Source of the DNA: Alteromonadaceae bacterium 2753L.S.0a.02
GTDB taxonomy: Bacteria; Pseudomonadota; Gammaproteobacteria; Pseudomonadales; Cellvibrionaceae
Reading direction: 5' to 3'
DNA length: 64,000 nucleotides
Assembly: GCA_007827375.1 (NCBI GenBank)
Contig: VISH01000001.1
Location: forward strand, 1,364,001-1,428,000
Shown here: in pieces, positions 1 through 9,229 of the stretch
Position numbering within the stretch: the first letter of the stretch is position 1
How the letters are laid out: each line of letters starts with the position of its first letter
Made by a program: the position numbers and the translations under genes
Notes under the pieces: model-generated
What the model was told of the DNA's origin: nothing
The model's input: the letters and a program-made list of their open reading frames with translations, nothing else
Database searches by the model: none

Positions 1-678
1 AAATTTAATGAAAAGCTGGGCAATTTGCCGCAGGTCGATGAAGGCAAAATCAATAATTACCTCAACTATAAAAAAACCAAAGTAAGCGGTGGCAACCTTT
101 CCGATTACGATCAGTACATCGGGCGCCTGGTGGAGTCTTACAAACGCAGTTATATGGAGCGTGAAGACAACAATTTTCTCACCACCATGGGCACTATTGA
201 ATCGGACCAAAGTTATACGACCTTGGTCGACCCGCAAGGCATTAATTATTTAGACGGCGAAGAGGACGGCGCTTCGGTTGGCGACAATTACGACAAAAAC
301 CTCGCCTGCTCTCTGTACGCAATCTTGGCATTAAAACCCGGCTTTTTAGGGGCCACAACGCCCAAAGAGCTGCATTACATTCTGCGTTTAAACCCGCAAA
401 CCAAAAGCTACGATGAAGACAAAGAAGTGGCAAAAATTCGTTTATCGGCAGGGCTTAGTTATCGTGCACCGGGCAATGCAGAAAATACCGTGAGTAAATT
501 TATGAACACCCTGGGAGAGCAGCACCAGGGTAATAAATACATTATCGACCCCAGCGGTGCTGCTCACACCTTTGTGCTCAAATACATGGGGGGCCGTTGG
601 AAACAAGTGGATAACGACCACCCTGACGGTGTGATTCCCACCGCGCCCAATGCTGCAATTCGGGTCATTTGGAATTAG
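1..678 (+). CDS. C-terminal part of an unrecognised protein, possible Cys-His hydrolase domain
   Basis: The reading frame is open from the first base, so the true start lies left of the window; the TTG at 25 is only the first possible start inside it. I do not recognise the family. The order of residues is suggestive of a papain-like cysteine hydrolase: a Cys at the beginning of a hydrophobic helix (codon 307-309, in LACSLYAIL), then a His in AAHTF (565-567) opening a beta-strand-like segment, then Asp in VDND (610-612). This C...H...D order is that of papain-like or C39-like peptidases and of some peptidoglycan amidase effectors. No signal peptide can be judged because the N-terminus is missing. 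The function is inference only; that this is a real gene is well supported by length and codon pattern. Confidence 0.6.
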   Translation, partial: KFNEKLGNLPQVDEGKINNYLNYKKTKVSGGNLSDYDQYIGRLVESYKRSYMEREDNNFLTTMGTIESDQSYTTLVDPQGINYLDGEEDGASVGDNYDKNLACSLYAILALKPGFLGATTPKELHYILRLNPQTKSYDEDKEVAKIRLSAGLSYRAPGNAENTVSKFMNTLGEQHQGNKYIIDPSGAAHTFVLKYMGGRWKQVDNDHPDGVIPTAPNAAIRVIWN

Positions 679-1000
679 TTTTTAGCGTGGCGAAAAAGTG
701 CAAATTCGGGTCCGTTTAAACGGAGAACGCCACGCAAAATGTCTCGGTTCTCTGCCTTTCTTGCAAGCGCTAAATGAAGCTTGAAATTAACACCTCGTCT
801 TAAGCCTTTGCCGGCGTGCTAATAAGGTCACAGCCAATAAAACGATTTGTATGACAATTTCACGTTTCAGCATTGTTCATTCTTGTATGCAAGTATCCTT
901 CGTGTTTAATATGTGAGCGCTGTTCCCATCAGACCCGTAAATTGGCCGTGGGATAACACTATAAAAACACTCATCAGCACAACTCTACCGGGAGATAATA
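679..1000. other. Intergenic region upstream of the GH30 gene
   Basis: About 320 bases without a supportable gene. It should hold the promoter of the GH30 gene. A GGGAGA Shine-Dalgarno sits just before its ATG. I see no convincing terminator for the upstream gene and no clear operator. Confidence 0.5.
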
Positions 1001-3106
1001 ATGAATAATGTGCCTACCCTGAGGTACGTGCGCTACCTCTGTATCACGCTCTTTTTATCCGTTCTTACCTTGAGTGAATCCAATGCTCAAAGTAATTGCG
1101 TTTGTAATTGGTATGGCCAGGGCGATTGGCCGCTCTGTGACAATCAAACCAGCGGTTGGGGCTATGAAAATGGCCACAGCTGCATCGGAACCGACACCTG
1201 TAATTCCCAGGGTATGTACAGCCCTGGCGGCGTGGAGTGCGGATCGAGCTCCAGCAGCTCTTCCAGCTCGTCGAGTTCGAGCAGCAGTTCCTCCAGCTCG
1301 AGCAGTTCGTCATCATCGACGACTTCCAGTTCCTCCAGTTCGTCGAGTTCATCCAGTTCTTCCAGTAGCAGCGGCGGTTTGGTATCGCTAACGCTGGAGT
1401 TGGAAGACTACGCCAATCAGTTTCTGTTCAGCCCGCTCAGCGTGCAAAGCAGTTCTGCGGCATCCGGCGGTGCCTATATCAGTTGGCCCAACAATGGTGG
1501 GAATCAAATAAATACCACAACGTCGACGAGCACCAATGGCCAGGTGGCTATCGATTTTGCAACCAGCGATGCGACCAGCGTCAGCATTTCGGTACGTGCC
1601 AGTTTCGCTACTGGCAATGACGATTCCTTCTTTTACAAATTGGATTCCGGCGCGTGGCAGGCTCAAAACAATACTCAAACCAGCAGCTGGGAAACCATTA
1701 ATCTGGGAAATTTCAGCGTATCCGCTGGCAATCACACGCTGTTAATTTTGCGTCGTGAAGATGGTTCGCTGTTGGATTCTCTGGCACTCACTGTGGCTGC
1801 CGGCACCATTTCTGCGGGTGGCTCCAGTAGCAGTACATCCAGTTCCTCCAGTTCGAGCAGTTCCTCGAGCGGTACGCTCCCGGTGGATATTCAAGTGAAC
1901 CGACAAACGGAATATCAAACCATTGACGGTTTCGGTGCGGCCTTACCCATGTGGACCGCGAATATGTTAACCGCGAGTGAAGTGCGCACTCTGGTGGGTA
2001 TGGGCGACAACGAATTGGGTTTGAGTATTTTGCGAACCATTGTCGAGCCGGATAGCTCAATTTGGTCGCGTGCCGTCGATAATCTTACCGAGGCGAAAAG
2101 CTACGGCAGCAACCTGCAAATTCTTGCCAGCCCCTGGTCACCACCGGCCAATATGAAGAGTAACAACAGCACCACCGATGGCGGCAAGCTGTTAACCAGC
2201 CGCTATTACGATTACGCGGTGCACCTGAACAATTACGTGGAATTTATGGCGGGTGAAGGTGTGGATATTGATGTGGTGTCTATCCAAAACGAGCCGGATT
2301 GGCACCCCAGTTACGACTCCTGCGATTGGACCGGTACCGAGCTGCGCAATTTTGTGCGGGACTACGGTGATGTTATTCAAACCAAGGTGTTGGTGGGTGA
2401 ATCCCTGCGTTTCAATCGCGCCTACACCGACCCCAGCTTGAATGATTCCGGCGCCCTGCAGAATTTCGAATATGTGGGTGGCCACCTGTACAGCGCGCAG
2501 AGCAGCGGCACTTTCACTCGCTACCCGCTGGCGGAATCCCGCAATAAACATCGCTGGATGACCGAATGGTTAATTCACGATGCCGATGGCAGTGGCGCTG
2601 CTATTTGGGGCGGCAACGACATCAACGTTTGGAATGAAACTCTCGATTCGGTGTTAGCCAGTGTGCATCAGAGTATGGATATTCACTGGAACGCCTACAT
2701 CTGGTGGTGGGCGCGACGCTTTTATTCACTCATTGGCGATGGCGAAAGCCAATACGGCACCACCAAAGGCGCGATACTGAAACGCGGCTGGGCGTTTTCG
2801 CAATACGCTAAGTTTGTGCGCCCTGGTGCAGTGCGGGTTGCTTCGAGCAATAACACCTCGTTAAGTTCTGTGTATATCACCGCGTACAAACAGGGCAACG
2901 AAACGGTTGTTGTGTTATTGAATCGTTCCAACAGTAATCACAATGATCTGGTGATCGACAGCGGCCTGCAGGTTACAAACGCGCAAGCCTACACCACATC
3001 ACGCACCCAAAACCGCAGTGCCAGCAGTGCCACGGTTTCGGGAAGCAGCGCCGTGGTGAGTGTTCCCGCACGCAGTATTGTGACCTTGGTGATGAATCAC
3101 AATTAA
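1001..3106 (+). CDS. Secreted GH30 glucuronoxylanase with CBM10 and CBM6/35-like modules
   Basis: Predicted to cut 4-O-methylglucuronoxylan outside the cell. Order of parts: signal peptide 1-29 (SNA|Q); CBM10 about 32-77, with the family's Cys, Trp and GWGYEN pattern; polyserine linker about 79-126; a beta-sandwich module about 129-270 starting LELEDY, like CBM6/CBM35; second polyserine linker about 273-290; GH30 catalytic domain about 292-700. The acid/base is expected at E431 (IQNEPDW) and the nucleophile at E522 (WMTEW). The stretch WWWARRFYS and the KRGW...KFVRPG block resemble subfamily GH30_8, in which an Arg near this point reads the glucuronic acid; that assignment is by eye. The start ATG has GGGAGA upstream. 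A UUCG-loop terminator follows directly. Confidence 0.93.
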   Translation: MNNVPTLRYVRYLCITLFLSVLTLSESNAQSNCVCNWYGQGDWPLCDNQTSGWGYENGHSCIGTDTCNSQGMYSPGGVECGSSSSSSSSSSSSSSSSSSSSSSSSSTTSSSSSSSSSSSSSSSSGGLVSLTLELEDYANQFLFSPLSVQSSSAASGGAYISWPNNGGNQINTTTSTSTNGQVAIDFATSDATSVSISVRASFATGNDDSFFYKLDSGAWQAQNNTQTSSWETINLGNFSVSAGNHTLLILRREDGSLLDSLALTVAAGTISAGGSSSSTSSSSSSSSSSSGTLPVDIQVNRQTEYQTIDGFGAALPMWTANMLTASEVRTLVGMGDNELGLSILRTIVEPDSSIWSRAVDNLTEAKSYGSNLQILASPWSPPANMKSNNSTTDGGKLLTSRYYDYAVHLNNYVEFMAGEGVDIDVVSIQNEPDWHPSYDSCDWTGTELRNFVRDYGDVIQTKVLVGESLRFNRAYTDPSLNDSGALQNFEYVGGHLYSAQSSGTFTRYPLAESRNKHRWMTEWLIHDADGSGAAIWGGNDINVWNETLDSVLASVHQSMDIHWNAYIWWWARRFYSLIGDGESQYGTTKGAILKRGWAFSQYAKFVRPGAVRVASSNNTSLSSVYITAYKQGNETVVVLLNRSNSNHNDLVIDSGLQVTNAQAYTTSRTQNRSASSATVSGSSAVVSVPARSIVTLVMNHN

Positions 3107-3120
3107 AACTTTAATAGGGA

Positions 3121-3147
3121 GCCGACATTCGTGTCGGCTTCATTTTT
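3121..3147 (+). terminator. Rho-independent terminator of the GH30 gene
   Basis: Seven-base-pair stem GCCGACA/TGTCGGC closing a TTCG tetraloop, 15 bases after the stop codon, followed by a T-rich tail (CATTTTTCG). Confidence 0.85.
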
Positions 3148-3786
3148 CGTTTTTGCAAAAGTTTTTCAAACTAGAAAATAGTCGTCTGAATTTGTATAAA
3201 ATTTTAAGATGTATTCATTGGTAACCGACAATGATGCATTCAAATCCTCTACACGCTTATTAGACTATGAAGCAAAAATGATAAGCGCCCCAAAGGAACC
3301 CCCCTGGGGAGATTGAACAGCGCGATTTCAAGACCCGGAAGGCATTCATAGTACTTTGTTTGAACGTGCCGCTACGACATAGCGATTTTGCGAACTTTAT
3401 TTTTTAACATTAGTGTCGCGTTAAATAGCGCTGGGTGTGGCTAACGCGGCCAAAAACAAAGTTTAAAAATTTTTACAGATAGCTGCGAACATTACAAAAA
3501 TAGCGATTTATCATTAATGGGCGCTTATGTTATTTCGAATTTATTAAACTTTGTGTAAAGTTCGGTCGTCTTTAACCGCAATGCCGACATCGCATTGCAG
3601 GCGCTTAGCACGATTTTCTGAAAAAACCCCTTAGTATTTCTTACCAGAACGGAATTGCATTTGTCTCCCCTGTTTGCATATCCAAATGCATCACGTTGCC
3701 ACTACGAATTACTTGTAAAATACTTTTGAGTTTGAGGTGGCGAATGATATAAATTTTATCGGGTAATAATAAATGGAGAAATTATC
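3148..3786. other. Long AT-rich intergenic region
   Basis: About 640 bases with stops in all frames and no gene I can support. It must hold the promoter of the downstream CBM2 protein gene. No riboswitch, repeat family or tRNA recognised. Confidence 0.4.
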
Positions 3787-4734
3787 ATGTTAAGAGAACA
3801 CAAGAAGCGGGTTTTAATTTTAAGCGCAGCATTGCCCTTGCTCGTTGCTGGCCACGGTATGGCGCAGTCTTCCAGCAGCAGTTCCAGCAGTACGTCGAGC
3901 AGCACTTCAACCAGCACTTCCAGCAGTGGTGGTGTTGGTGGTAGTACTTGGTCTATTTCCATGAACGTTTGCCCAGACATTAGCGACGGCAGTGTGATTG
4001 TTGCAGGCGATGATGATAGGTTCGAGTTCGATACCGAAAACCTGCTCGGAAGCCGAGTGTATTTTCAACCCGGAAACCTGCTGGGAGGGCCGGAACTGGG
4101 GCGGGGTTCGGTCATCAGCTACGCCAACGGATCTACTGAAACGCTTACCATGAAGCTGGAAACGTCGCTACGAGTGTTGGTTGAGGAGGTGAGTTTTCCG
4201 CCCACCGGTGGGTGGGATGTATGGAGCACCATCGAGCTACCCGGTGTTATCGCCACGGGTACTATTACTCAAAATGAACCGGTAAGCCTGGTGTCTCTTG
4301 ATCCTGCCGGTGGCCCCCACCTTAGCGTGATTCACAGTTGGATCAGTATCGATACTTCGGGTTCCTGGGGCGGTGGTTATGGCACTGAGGCCTGCCCGGA
4401 CGACACACCCCCTGAACCTCCAGTAATTGAGTGCGACACGGGCACCCCTTCGGTTTGGGGCGACGGTTATGTGCTTAGCAACATGACGCTCACCAACAGT
4501 GGCGAAACGACGGTTAACGGCTGGACATTGTATCTGGATTTTATCGAGGCACCGCAAGCCGAGCACTGGTGGAACGCCGAAATGATCGAAAGTGCCAATA
4601 TTCTCGCTGTAAGGCCATTGGAGTGGAACCGCAGGCTGGAACCCGGCGACTCGATCAGTTTTGGCGTTATGGGCAAGCACAACGGCAACTTTGCTGTTCC
4701 CGAGTGCACGGTGCTGATTTCGGATGTTGAATAG
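3787..4734 (+). CDS. Small secreted CBM2 protein with an N-terminal CBM6/35-like domain
   Basis: Non-catalytic secreted carbohydrate-binding protein. It has a signal peptide ending near residue 26 (GHGMA|Q), a short Ser/Thr linker about 27-47, a beta-rich domain about 50-200, a Pro-rich hinge, and a C-terminal CBM2 about 215-315 with two terminal Cys, conserved Trp positions (WGDGY, NGWTLYLDF, WWNAEM) and the closing GxxGKHNGNFA...C motif. The middle domain contains FPPTGGW, the usual hallmark of CBM6/CBM35-like sandwiches, and aligns by eye with a domain of the protein at 15199-17382 (FPPTGSW). CBM2 modules bind cellulose or xylan. The gene stands alone; the start ATG follows GGAGAAATTATC. 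Confidence 0.85.
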   Translation: MLREHKKRVLILSAALPLLVAGHGMAQSSSSSSSSTSSSTSTSTSSSGGVGGSTWSISMNVCPDISDGSVIVAGDDDRFEFDTENLLGSRVYFQPGNLLGGPELGRGSVISYANGSTETLTMKLETSLRVLVEEVSFPPTGGWDVWSTIELPGVIATGTITQNEPVSLVSLDPAGGPHLSVIHSWISIDTSGSWGGGYGTEACPDDTPPEPPVIECDTGTPSVWGDGYVLSNMTLTNSGETTVNGWTLYLDFIEAPQAEHWWNAEMIESANILAVRPLEWNRRLEPGDSISFGVMGKHNGNFAVPECTVLISDVE

Positions 4735-4748
4735 GTTTTTATATGTTT

Positions 4749-4780
4749 GAATTGTTTCATCGAAATCGACAATTTTTTAA
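4749..4780 (+). terminator. Possible weak terminator hairpin
   Basis: AATTGT/ACAATT short stem followed by six T, just after the CBM2 protein stop codon. AT-rich and weak; the hairpin at 4867-4907 is the better candidate. Confidence 0.35.
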
Positions 4781-4866
4781 ACGGCCGTACCCCAGGTAAA
4801 CGCTAATAACCGTAGGCTGATGGGTGAGCCGCAGGACAGGGCTCGAACCTTGTAACCCCCTTATTA

Positions 4867-4907
4867 AAAACACCCCGATCAATGATGCTTGGGGTTGTTC
4901 TTTTTTA
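4867..4907 (+). terminator. Terminator-like hairpin with T-run
   Basis: AACACCCC pairs imperfectly with GGGGTTGTT and is followed by CTTTTTTA. It would end transcription of the CBM2 protein gene, about 130 bases after its stop. Confidence 0.55.
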
Positions 4908-5023
4908 GGTATTGGTCGCAAACTCGCAATTGCGTTGGTTGCGGGTACATGGTTGCGCCGTGAGGCACCTGCGGCTTATACGGCCTACGCAAACACTTTT
5001 TAATGCGTGATTTGGCGGCGAAA

Positions 5024-5042
5024 GGGTGGGCAAAGCCCACCC
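5024..5042 (-). terminator. GC-rich hairpin after the PL11 gene
   Basis: Perfect eight-base-pair stem GGGTGGGC/GCCCACCC with a three-base loop, 12 bases beyond the stop of the minus-strand PL11 gene. Only a short T stretch follows (TTT), so it may be a weak terminator or a stabilising 3' hairpin. Confidence 0.55.
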
Positions 5043-5054
5043 GCATTGATCGCA

Positions 5055-8000
5055 TTAACGCGTTGCGCAAAAACCCACGGAAGATGTGCTTTGTCCGGCC
5101 GCGAGGGTGCTGTTCCAGGCCACGCCCGATGCCGTTAACACATTGCCACTCTGGCTCCATTCCGCATTCCAGGCGCTGCCAACCGTACCTTCCACCGCAA
5201 CGCTTACTTCCCAACTCACTGTGCTGCTGGTGTTATTGGTTACGGTCAGGGTTGCGCAATAGCCCGCGCCCCAATCGTTGTCTATTGCCACAGTGCCCAC
5301 AACATCGCCCGCGGTACTGCCGCTGGATGAGCTTGAACTGCTGCTGGATGAACTACTGGACGACGTGCTGCTGGATGAGCTGGAGGAACTCGCAGAAGAC
5401 GAACTGCTGCTGGAGCTCGACGATGTGGAACTGCTGGAAGAACTCGATGACGACGAACTGCTCGATGAACTTGTGCCCACCGAACCGGAGCAATCTCCGG
5501 CCGCGCTGTTGCCGTGTACCGAGAGGCTATCGATATTGGGCAAACCGGCACTGTTGGTGGCTTCCAAACGCAGCAGATTGTTGCCGGCAAGCAGATTGAC
5601 ATTGACCGTTTGCGAGCTGCCATAGCTGGTCCAACTGGAAGTACTGGCGAAGCTAAAACTGCTGGCACTGGAGCCATTCACCCTCAAAACGGCGCTACGT
5701 GCATCGGCACCGTTCGCATATACAAAGTCGAGCGCGTAGCTGCCGGCTACCGGCACGCTTATCGCGTAATCCACACCATTGCCGGAAGCGTTATCGGTAT
5801 TGGCAAAACCACTGCCGGTAAAGCCGGGGTTGTTGCTGTCTACGGAGCCGTCTACACCACAGAACGCCTGGTCAAATTCTTCCACCACAAAAGCGGCCTG
5901 GCCACTGGACGAGCTGCTGGAGCTACTCGAGGAACTGGAACTGCTGGAGGAACTGGAGTTGGAGCTGAGGTTACAATCGGCCGCCTGGGCATCGCTGCTG
6001 GCAATGGCAAAATAATCGATATTACCAAGGCCCGTGTCGCTGGTTGCTTCTAGGCGCACCCGATGTATCCCGGCACTTAAGGGCAGTGACACCGCCTGGT
6101 CGGCCCAGGTGGACCAACTGCCGGTTGTGGCAAAATCCAGGGTGTCACTTAGAGCGTTGTCGACAATCAAATCACCTGCGCGATCGCTATCGCCGCCGTT
6201 GGCGTAGCGCCAGCTCAGGGTGTAGTTATCGGCACTGGCAACGCTCAACTGCCACTCGACACCGTTGCCTGCGGCGTTATCGGTGTTGGCGAAACCTACG
6301 CCGCTGTAGCCGCCGTTGTTGCTATCCACTGTGCCGTCCAGGGCGCAAAAGCCCGTGGCCTGTTCCTGAATCACCATGCCCTCGGGCAGTGTGATTTCGC
6401 CAACGATTTCAATATTGGGCTGGGGCGGGAAACTCATACCATCACCCAGATAAAAACCCGGGTGCGGCGGCTGGTTGTAGCCCACGTTTTGCCAGGCAAT
6501 GGCAACCCGGTATTGCGGGTCGTGCATCAGGGTGCGCAAGCGGTAGCTGCTTTCGTGAGGTGTGCTGAACAACAGCAATTCTGTGTTATTGCTGTTGCGC
6601 CAGATCACCTCTTCGCGCCAGTCTCCGAGAATATCCGCGCTGATGCCAGGGTTGGATTTAGTGCCGTTATTGGACGTAGCGCCCAGGTCTCCAGCGCTTA
6701 ACAAACGCGAGGTGTTGCTGCTGTTGTAGTTCCACTTATTAATGAAATTGCTGTCCAGCAGTTCACGCAGCAGGTCGCCATCCCACCAGACACCGAAATT
6801 CATTTGCGAGGGGCGGCTCGATGAAATGGTCTGCCCGGTTGCGCTGAACAAACCGCCGCGCGACGCCCAGGCTTCGTAACCCAGGTAACGCGGGTCGATA
6901 TCCATGGCGACGCCGCGACCAACGTCTGCACCATCGCCGCTGTAACTCCACAGAATCTGCCCGGTACCTCCAGAATGCATTTCAACACCCTGGTTGTTGT
7001 AGCAGCCGGGGGTTTCATGAACCATAAACACTTCAAGGCCGGGGTTGTCGGGGTTCATATCGGTTAAATGCAGGGCATCACCGTGACACAGGCCGGTGTT
7101 GTTGAGCACCGTGCCGTTGTCGTCGATGGTCATCGCGCCGAACACAATTTCCTGACGGGTATCGCCGTCCACGTCGCCGATGGTTAAGCTGTGCGCGCCC
7201 TGACCGGTGGTTGCACTGCCGGCATTATTGGAATCGAACACCCAGCGCTGATGAAACTGGCCGTTGTACCAATCCCACGCCGCAATCACGGTTCGGGTGT
7301 AGTAACCGCGCGACATAATCAGGCTCGGGTTCTGGCCATCCAGATAGGCAACGCCACCTAAAAAGCGATCGACACGGTTGCCGTAGTTATCCCCCCAACT
7401 GGAGACCGAACCCCGTGCCGGTACATAGTCGATGGTTTGCATCGCCGCGCCGGTTACGCCATTAAACATGGTGAGATACTCGGGGCCAGATAGTATGTAG
7501 CCGCCGCTGTTGCGGTAATCGGCATTGCTGTCGCCAATGACCTGACCGACACCGTCGCGGGTACCATCGGCGGTTTTTACGGCCAGCTCGGCGCGGCCGT
7601 CGCTGTCGAAGTCGTACACCATAAACTGGCTGTAGTGTGCGCCTGCGCGAATATTACGGCCCAGGTCGATGCGCCACATAAAACTGCCATCCAGTTCGTA
7701 GGCATCAAGATACACATTGCCGGTGTAACCGCTTTGCGAATTATCTTTGGAATTGGAAGGGTCCCACTTTACGATTATCTCGTACTGTCCGTCGCCATCC
7801 AGATCGGCGACACTTAAATCGTTGGGGCTGTAGCTGTAACTGCCACTCTCGTTGCTGCCCGATGCCGGTCGCTGAAGAGGAATGCGTTTTGCCGCGTCGC
7901 TCCACACACTTACCGCCACTCGGGATTCTGAAGCGCCGTTAATCAGGGTTTCGATTTCATAACTGCTGTTACTGCTGCCTCCGTTGTCCACCCAGTTGGT

Positions 8001-8258
8001 TTGCCCGGTAATGGGCGTGTTGTTCAAACGGCTGCCGTTGCGGTAAATATTGAATGCGGTATCGTCTGGCTCCTGCCCCAACCAGCGCCAGCTCACTAAC
8101 ATAGCGCCATCATTGCGTGGCACGGCAATCGCGCCACGATCGAGATTTTCCATTTTGTACTGCGCCAACACCGGCACAGCCACCAGACTACTGAGCAGAG
8201 CCAGCGAAGCACACCACGCGGCGCGGTGCGTTCGACACTTTTTGATTGTGCGTTGCAT
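5055..8258 (-). CDS. Secreted PL11 rhamnogalacturonan lyase with two CBM35-like modules and a CBM2
   Basis: Predicted to cleave the rhamnogalacturonan-I backbone of pectin by beta-elimination. Order of parts: signal peptide 1-32 (VLA|Q); PL11 beta-propeller about 33-625, with calcium-binding-type loops (DLDGDGQYE, DFDSDGRAE, DVDGDTRQE) typical of the YesW/YesX family; CBM35-like module about 635-760; polyserine about 766-784; second CBM35-like module about 795-915; long polyserine linker about 926-976; short CBM2 about 983-1066 ending in a Cys. The two CBM35-like copies both begin FC(A/G)xDG(T/S)VDSN, as does one in the neighbouring metalloprotease. I chose the ATG at 8258 because AAGAGA lies about ten bases before it; the in-frame TTG at 8267 would touch that site. 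Confidence 0.93.
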   Translation of the reverse strand: MQRTIKKCRTHRAAWCASLALLSSLVAVPVLAQYKMENLDRGAIAVPRNDGAMLVSWRWLGQEPDDTAFNIYRNGSRLNNTPITGQTNWVDNGGSSNSSYEIETLINGASESRVAVSVWSDAAKRIPLQRPASGSNESGSYSYSPNDLSVADLDGDGQYEIIVKWDPSNSKDNSQSGYTGNVYLDAYELDGSFMWRIDLGRNIRAGAHYSQFMVYDFDSDGRAELAVKTADGTRDGVGQVIGDSNADYRNSGGYILSGPEYLTMFNGVTGAAMQTIDYVPARGSVSSWGDNYGNRVDRFLGGVAYLDGQNPSLIMSRGYYTRTVIAAWDWYNGQFHQRWVFDSNNAGSATTGQGAHSLTIGDVDGDTRQEIVFGAMTIDDNGTVLNNTGLCHGDALHLTDMNPDNPGLEVFMVHETPGCYNNQGVEMHSGGTGQILWSYSGDGADVGRGVAMDIDPRYLGYEAWASRGGLFSATGQTISSSRPSQMNFGVWWDGDLLRELLDSNFINKWNYNSSNTSRLLSAGDLGATSNNGTKSNPGISADILGDWREEVIWRNSNNTELLLFSTPHESSYRLRTLMHDPQYRVAIAWQNVGYNQPPHPGFYLGDGMSFPPQPNIEIVGEITLPEGMVIQEQATGFCALDGTVDSNNGGYSGVGFANTDNAAGNGVEWQLSVASADNYTLSWRYANGGDSDRAGDLIVDNALSDTLDFATTGSWSTWADQAVSLPLSAGIHRVRLEATSDTGLGNIDYFAIASSDAQAADCNLSSNSSSSSSSSSSSSSSSSSSGQAAFVVEEFDQAFCGVDGSVDSNNPGFTGSGFANTDNASGNGVDYAISVPVAGSYALDFVYANGADARSAVLRVNGSSASSFSFASTSSWTSYGSSQTVNVNLLAGNNLLRLEATNSAGLPNIDSLSVHGNSAAGDCSGSVGTSSSSSSSSSSSSSSSTSSSSSSSSSSASSSSSSSSTSSSSSSSSSSSSSSGSTAGDVVGTVAIDNDWGAGYCATLTVTNNTSSTVSWEVSVAVEGTVGSAWNAEWSQSGNVLTASGVAWNSTLAAGQSTSSVGFCATR

Positions 8259-8650
8259 AGGTAACAAGTCTCTTGGTAGGTTTTAGGTTTGAAAAACAAC
8301 TCACTGGAACGCGGGTTTATTATTTTTTTTACCCGAAACACAGCGTTGATGACGTGGCGCTACCACTTAGCGCTTTAGGCGAAAACAGTTGTTATAGGTG
8401 TTGGCGTAGGAAATTGTAACCCATTACATTTTTATAATTTGGGTGTGCGTTCAAATTTTGACTTCTGCGCTTACAAGTATGCAAGATTTTTCTGAAGGGG
8501 GAAGACAACAAGGACAGCACTGGACCTGTATCTTTGGCGTTCACCCATTGCCCGCCGTGACAGGGATAGGATACAAGGCAGCACGCGATTTAAGCGCTAC
8601 TCTGCCAGGCATTGTGCACCACTAAAATTAACCAACCCGGTACTCATATT
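8259..8650. other. Divergent intergenic region
   Basis: Lies between the minus-strand lyase and the plus-strand AHSA1 gene, so it should contain both promoters. AT-rich; no site can be assigned with confidence. The short open frames here lack coding character. Confidence 0.4.
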
Positions 8651-9091
8651 ATGACGGACGACAGAACGCTGCGAACTTCAAGAAACTTACCTTTCTCAGC
8701 CAGGGACATTTACGGCGCATTTGAATCAGCCGATTTGTTGGCGCAGTGGTGGGGACCTCAGGGTTTTACCAACACCTTTGACGTTTTTGAATTTACCGAG
8801 GGTGGTCGCTGGCAATTCATCATGCACAGCCCCGACGGTCAAAACTACGCCAACGAAAGTTATTTTGAAGAACTGCTGCCTAACACGAAAATTGTTATTC
8901 ACCACGACTGCCCACCAAACTTCAGGCTTACCATTGAACTTCACGCTGAAAATGAGGGAACTCTTTTAAGCTGGGCACAGGCTTTTGATGATGCTAAAAC
9001 CGCCGAGGCGGTGAGACAAAGGGCTGGCGATGCCAATGAGCAAAACATTGATCGTCTTATCGAAGTGCTCAACAAAACTTTGCGTTCATAA
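8651..9091 (+). CDS. AHSA1/SRPBCC-family protein
   Basis: A 146-residue protein of the START-like SRPBCC superfamily (AHSA1/activator of Hsp90 ATPase-like group). The hallmark segments are visible: an N-terminal strand followed by the helix AxxIYGAFESADLLAQWWGP, then FEFTEGGRWQFIMHSPDG, YFEELLPN, and a C-terminal helix around residues 125-145. These small helix-grip proteins bind hydrophobic ligands and are of unknown specific function in bacteria. I chose the ATG at 8651 because the family begins close to this point; a TTG at 8612 would add 13 unlike residues. No good Shine-Dalgarno is visible. It is monocistronic, convergent with the metalloprotease gene. Confidence 0.85.
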   Translation: MTDDRTLRTSRNLPFSARDIYGAFESADLLAQWWGPQGFTNTFDVFEFTEGGRWQFIMHSPDGQNYANESYFEELLPNTKIVIHHDCPPNFRLTIELHAENEGTLLSWAQAFDDAKTAEAVRQRAGDANEQNIDRLIEVLNKTLRS

Positions 9092-9208
9092 AGTCTAAAA
9101 ATCGCATTATTAATCACATTAAAATTGCTGACGGTGCATAACAAGGAACTCACGGATGCCATTAAAAATAAAATAGCATCCGTTTAACTTGTTACCTTGT
9201 TTCATAGT

Positions 9209-9229
9209 AAGGCGCTTAAAACGCGCCTT
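9209..9229 (-). terminator. Hairpin at the 3' end of the metalloprotease gene
   Basis: AAGGCGC/GCGCCTT seven-base-pair stem with a seven-base loop, overlapping the stop codon of the minus-strand gene. No T-run follows on either strand, so it may be an mRNA 3'-end stabiliser shared by the converging genes rather than a true terminator. Confidence 0.4.

Noticed and set aside
3280..3330. Riboswitch upstream of the CBM2 protein
   Set aside because: A CCCC/GGGG hairpin is present but no known aptamer core (for example c-di-GMP) can be built.
4815..4860. tRNA-like T-loop (CTCGAACC) on the minus or plus strand
   Set aside because: The flanking arms do not pair as acceptor, D or anticodon stems; no complete cloverleaf.
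5278..5625. Acidic Leu/Asp/Glu-rich plus-strand open frames opposite the polyserine linkers (also near 10969, 15876 and 51509)
   Set aside because: They are antisense translations of serine codons (AGC, TCG, TCC) and follow from the linker composition.
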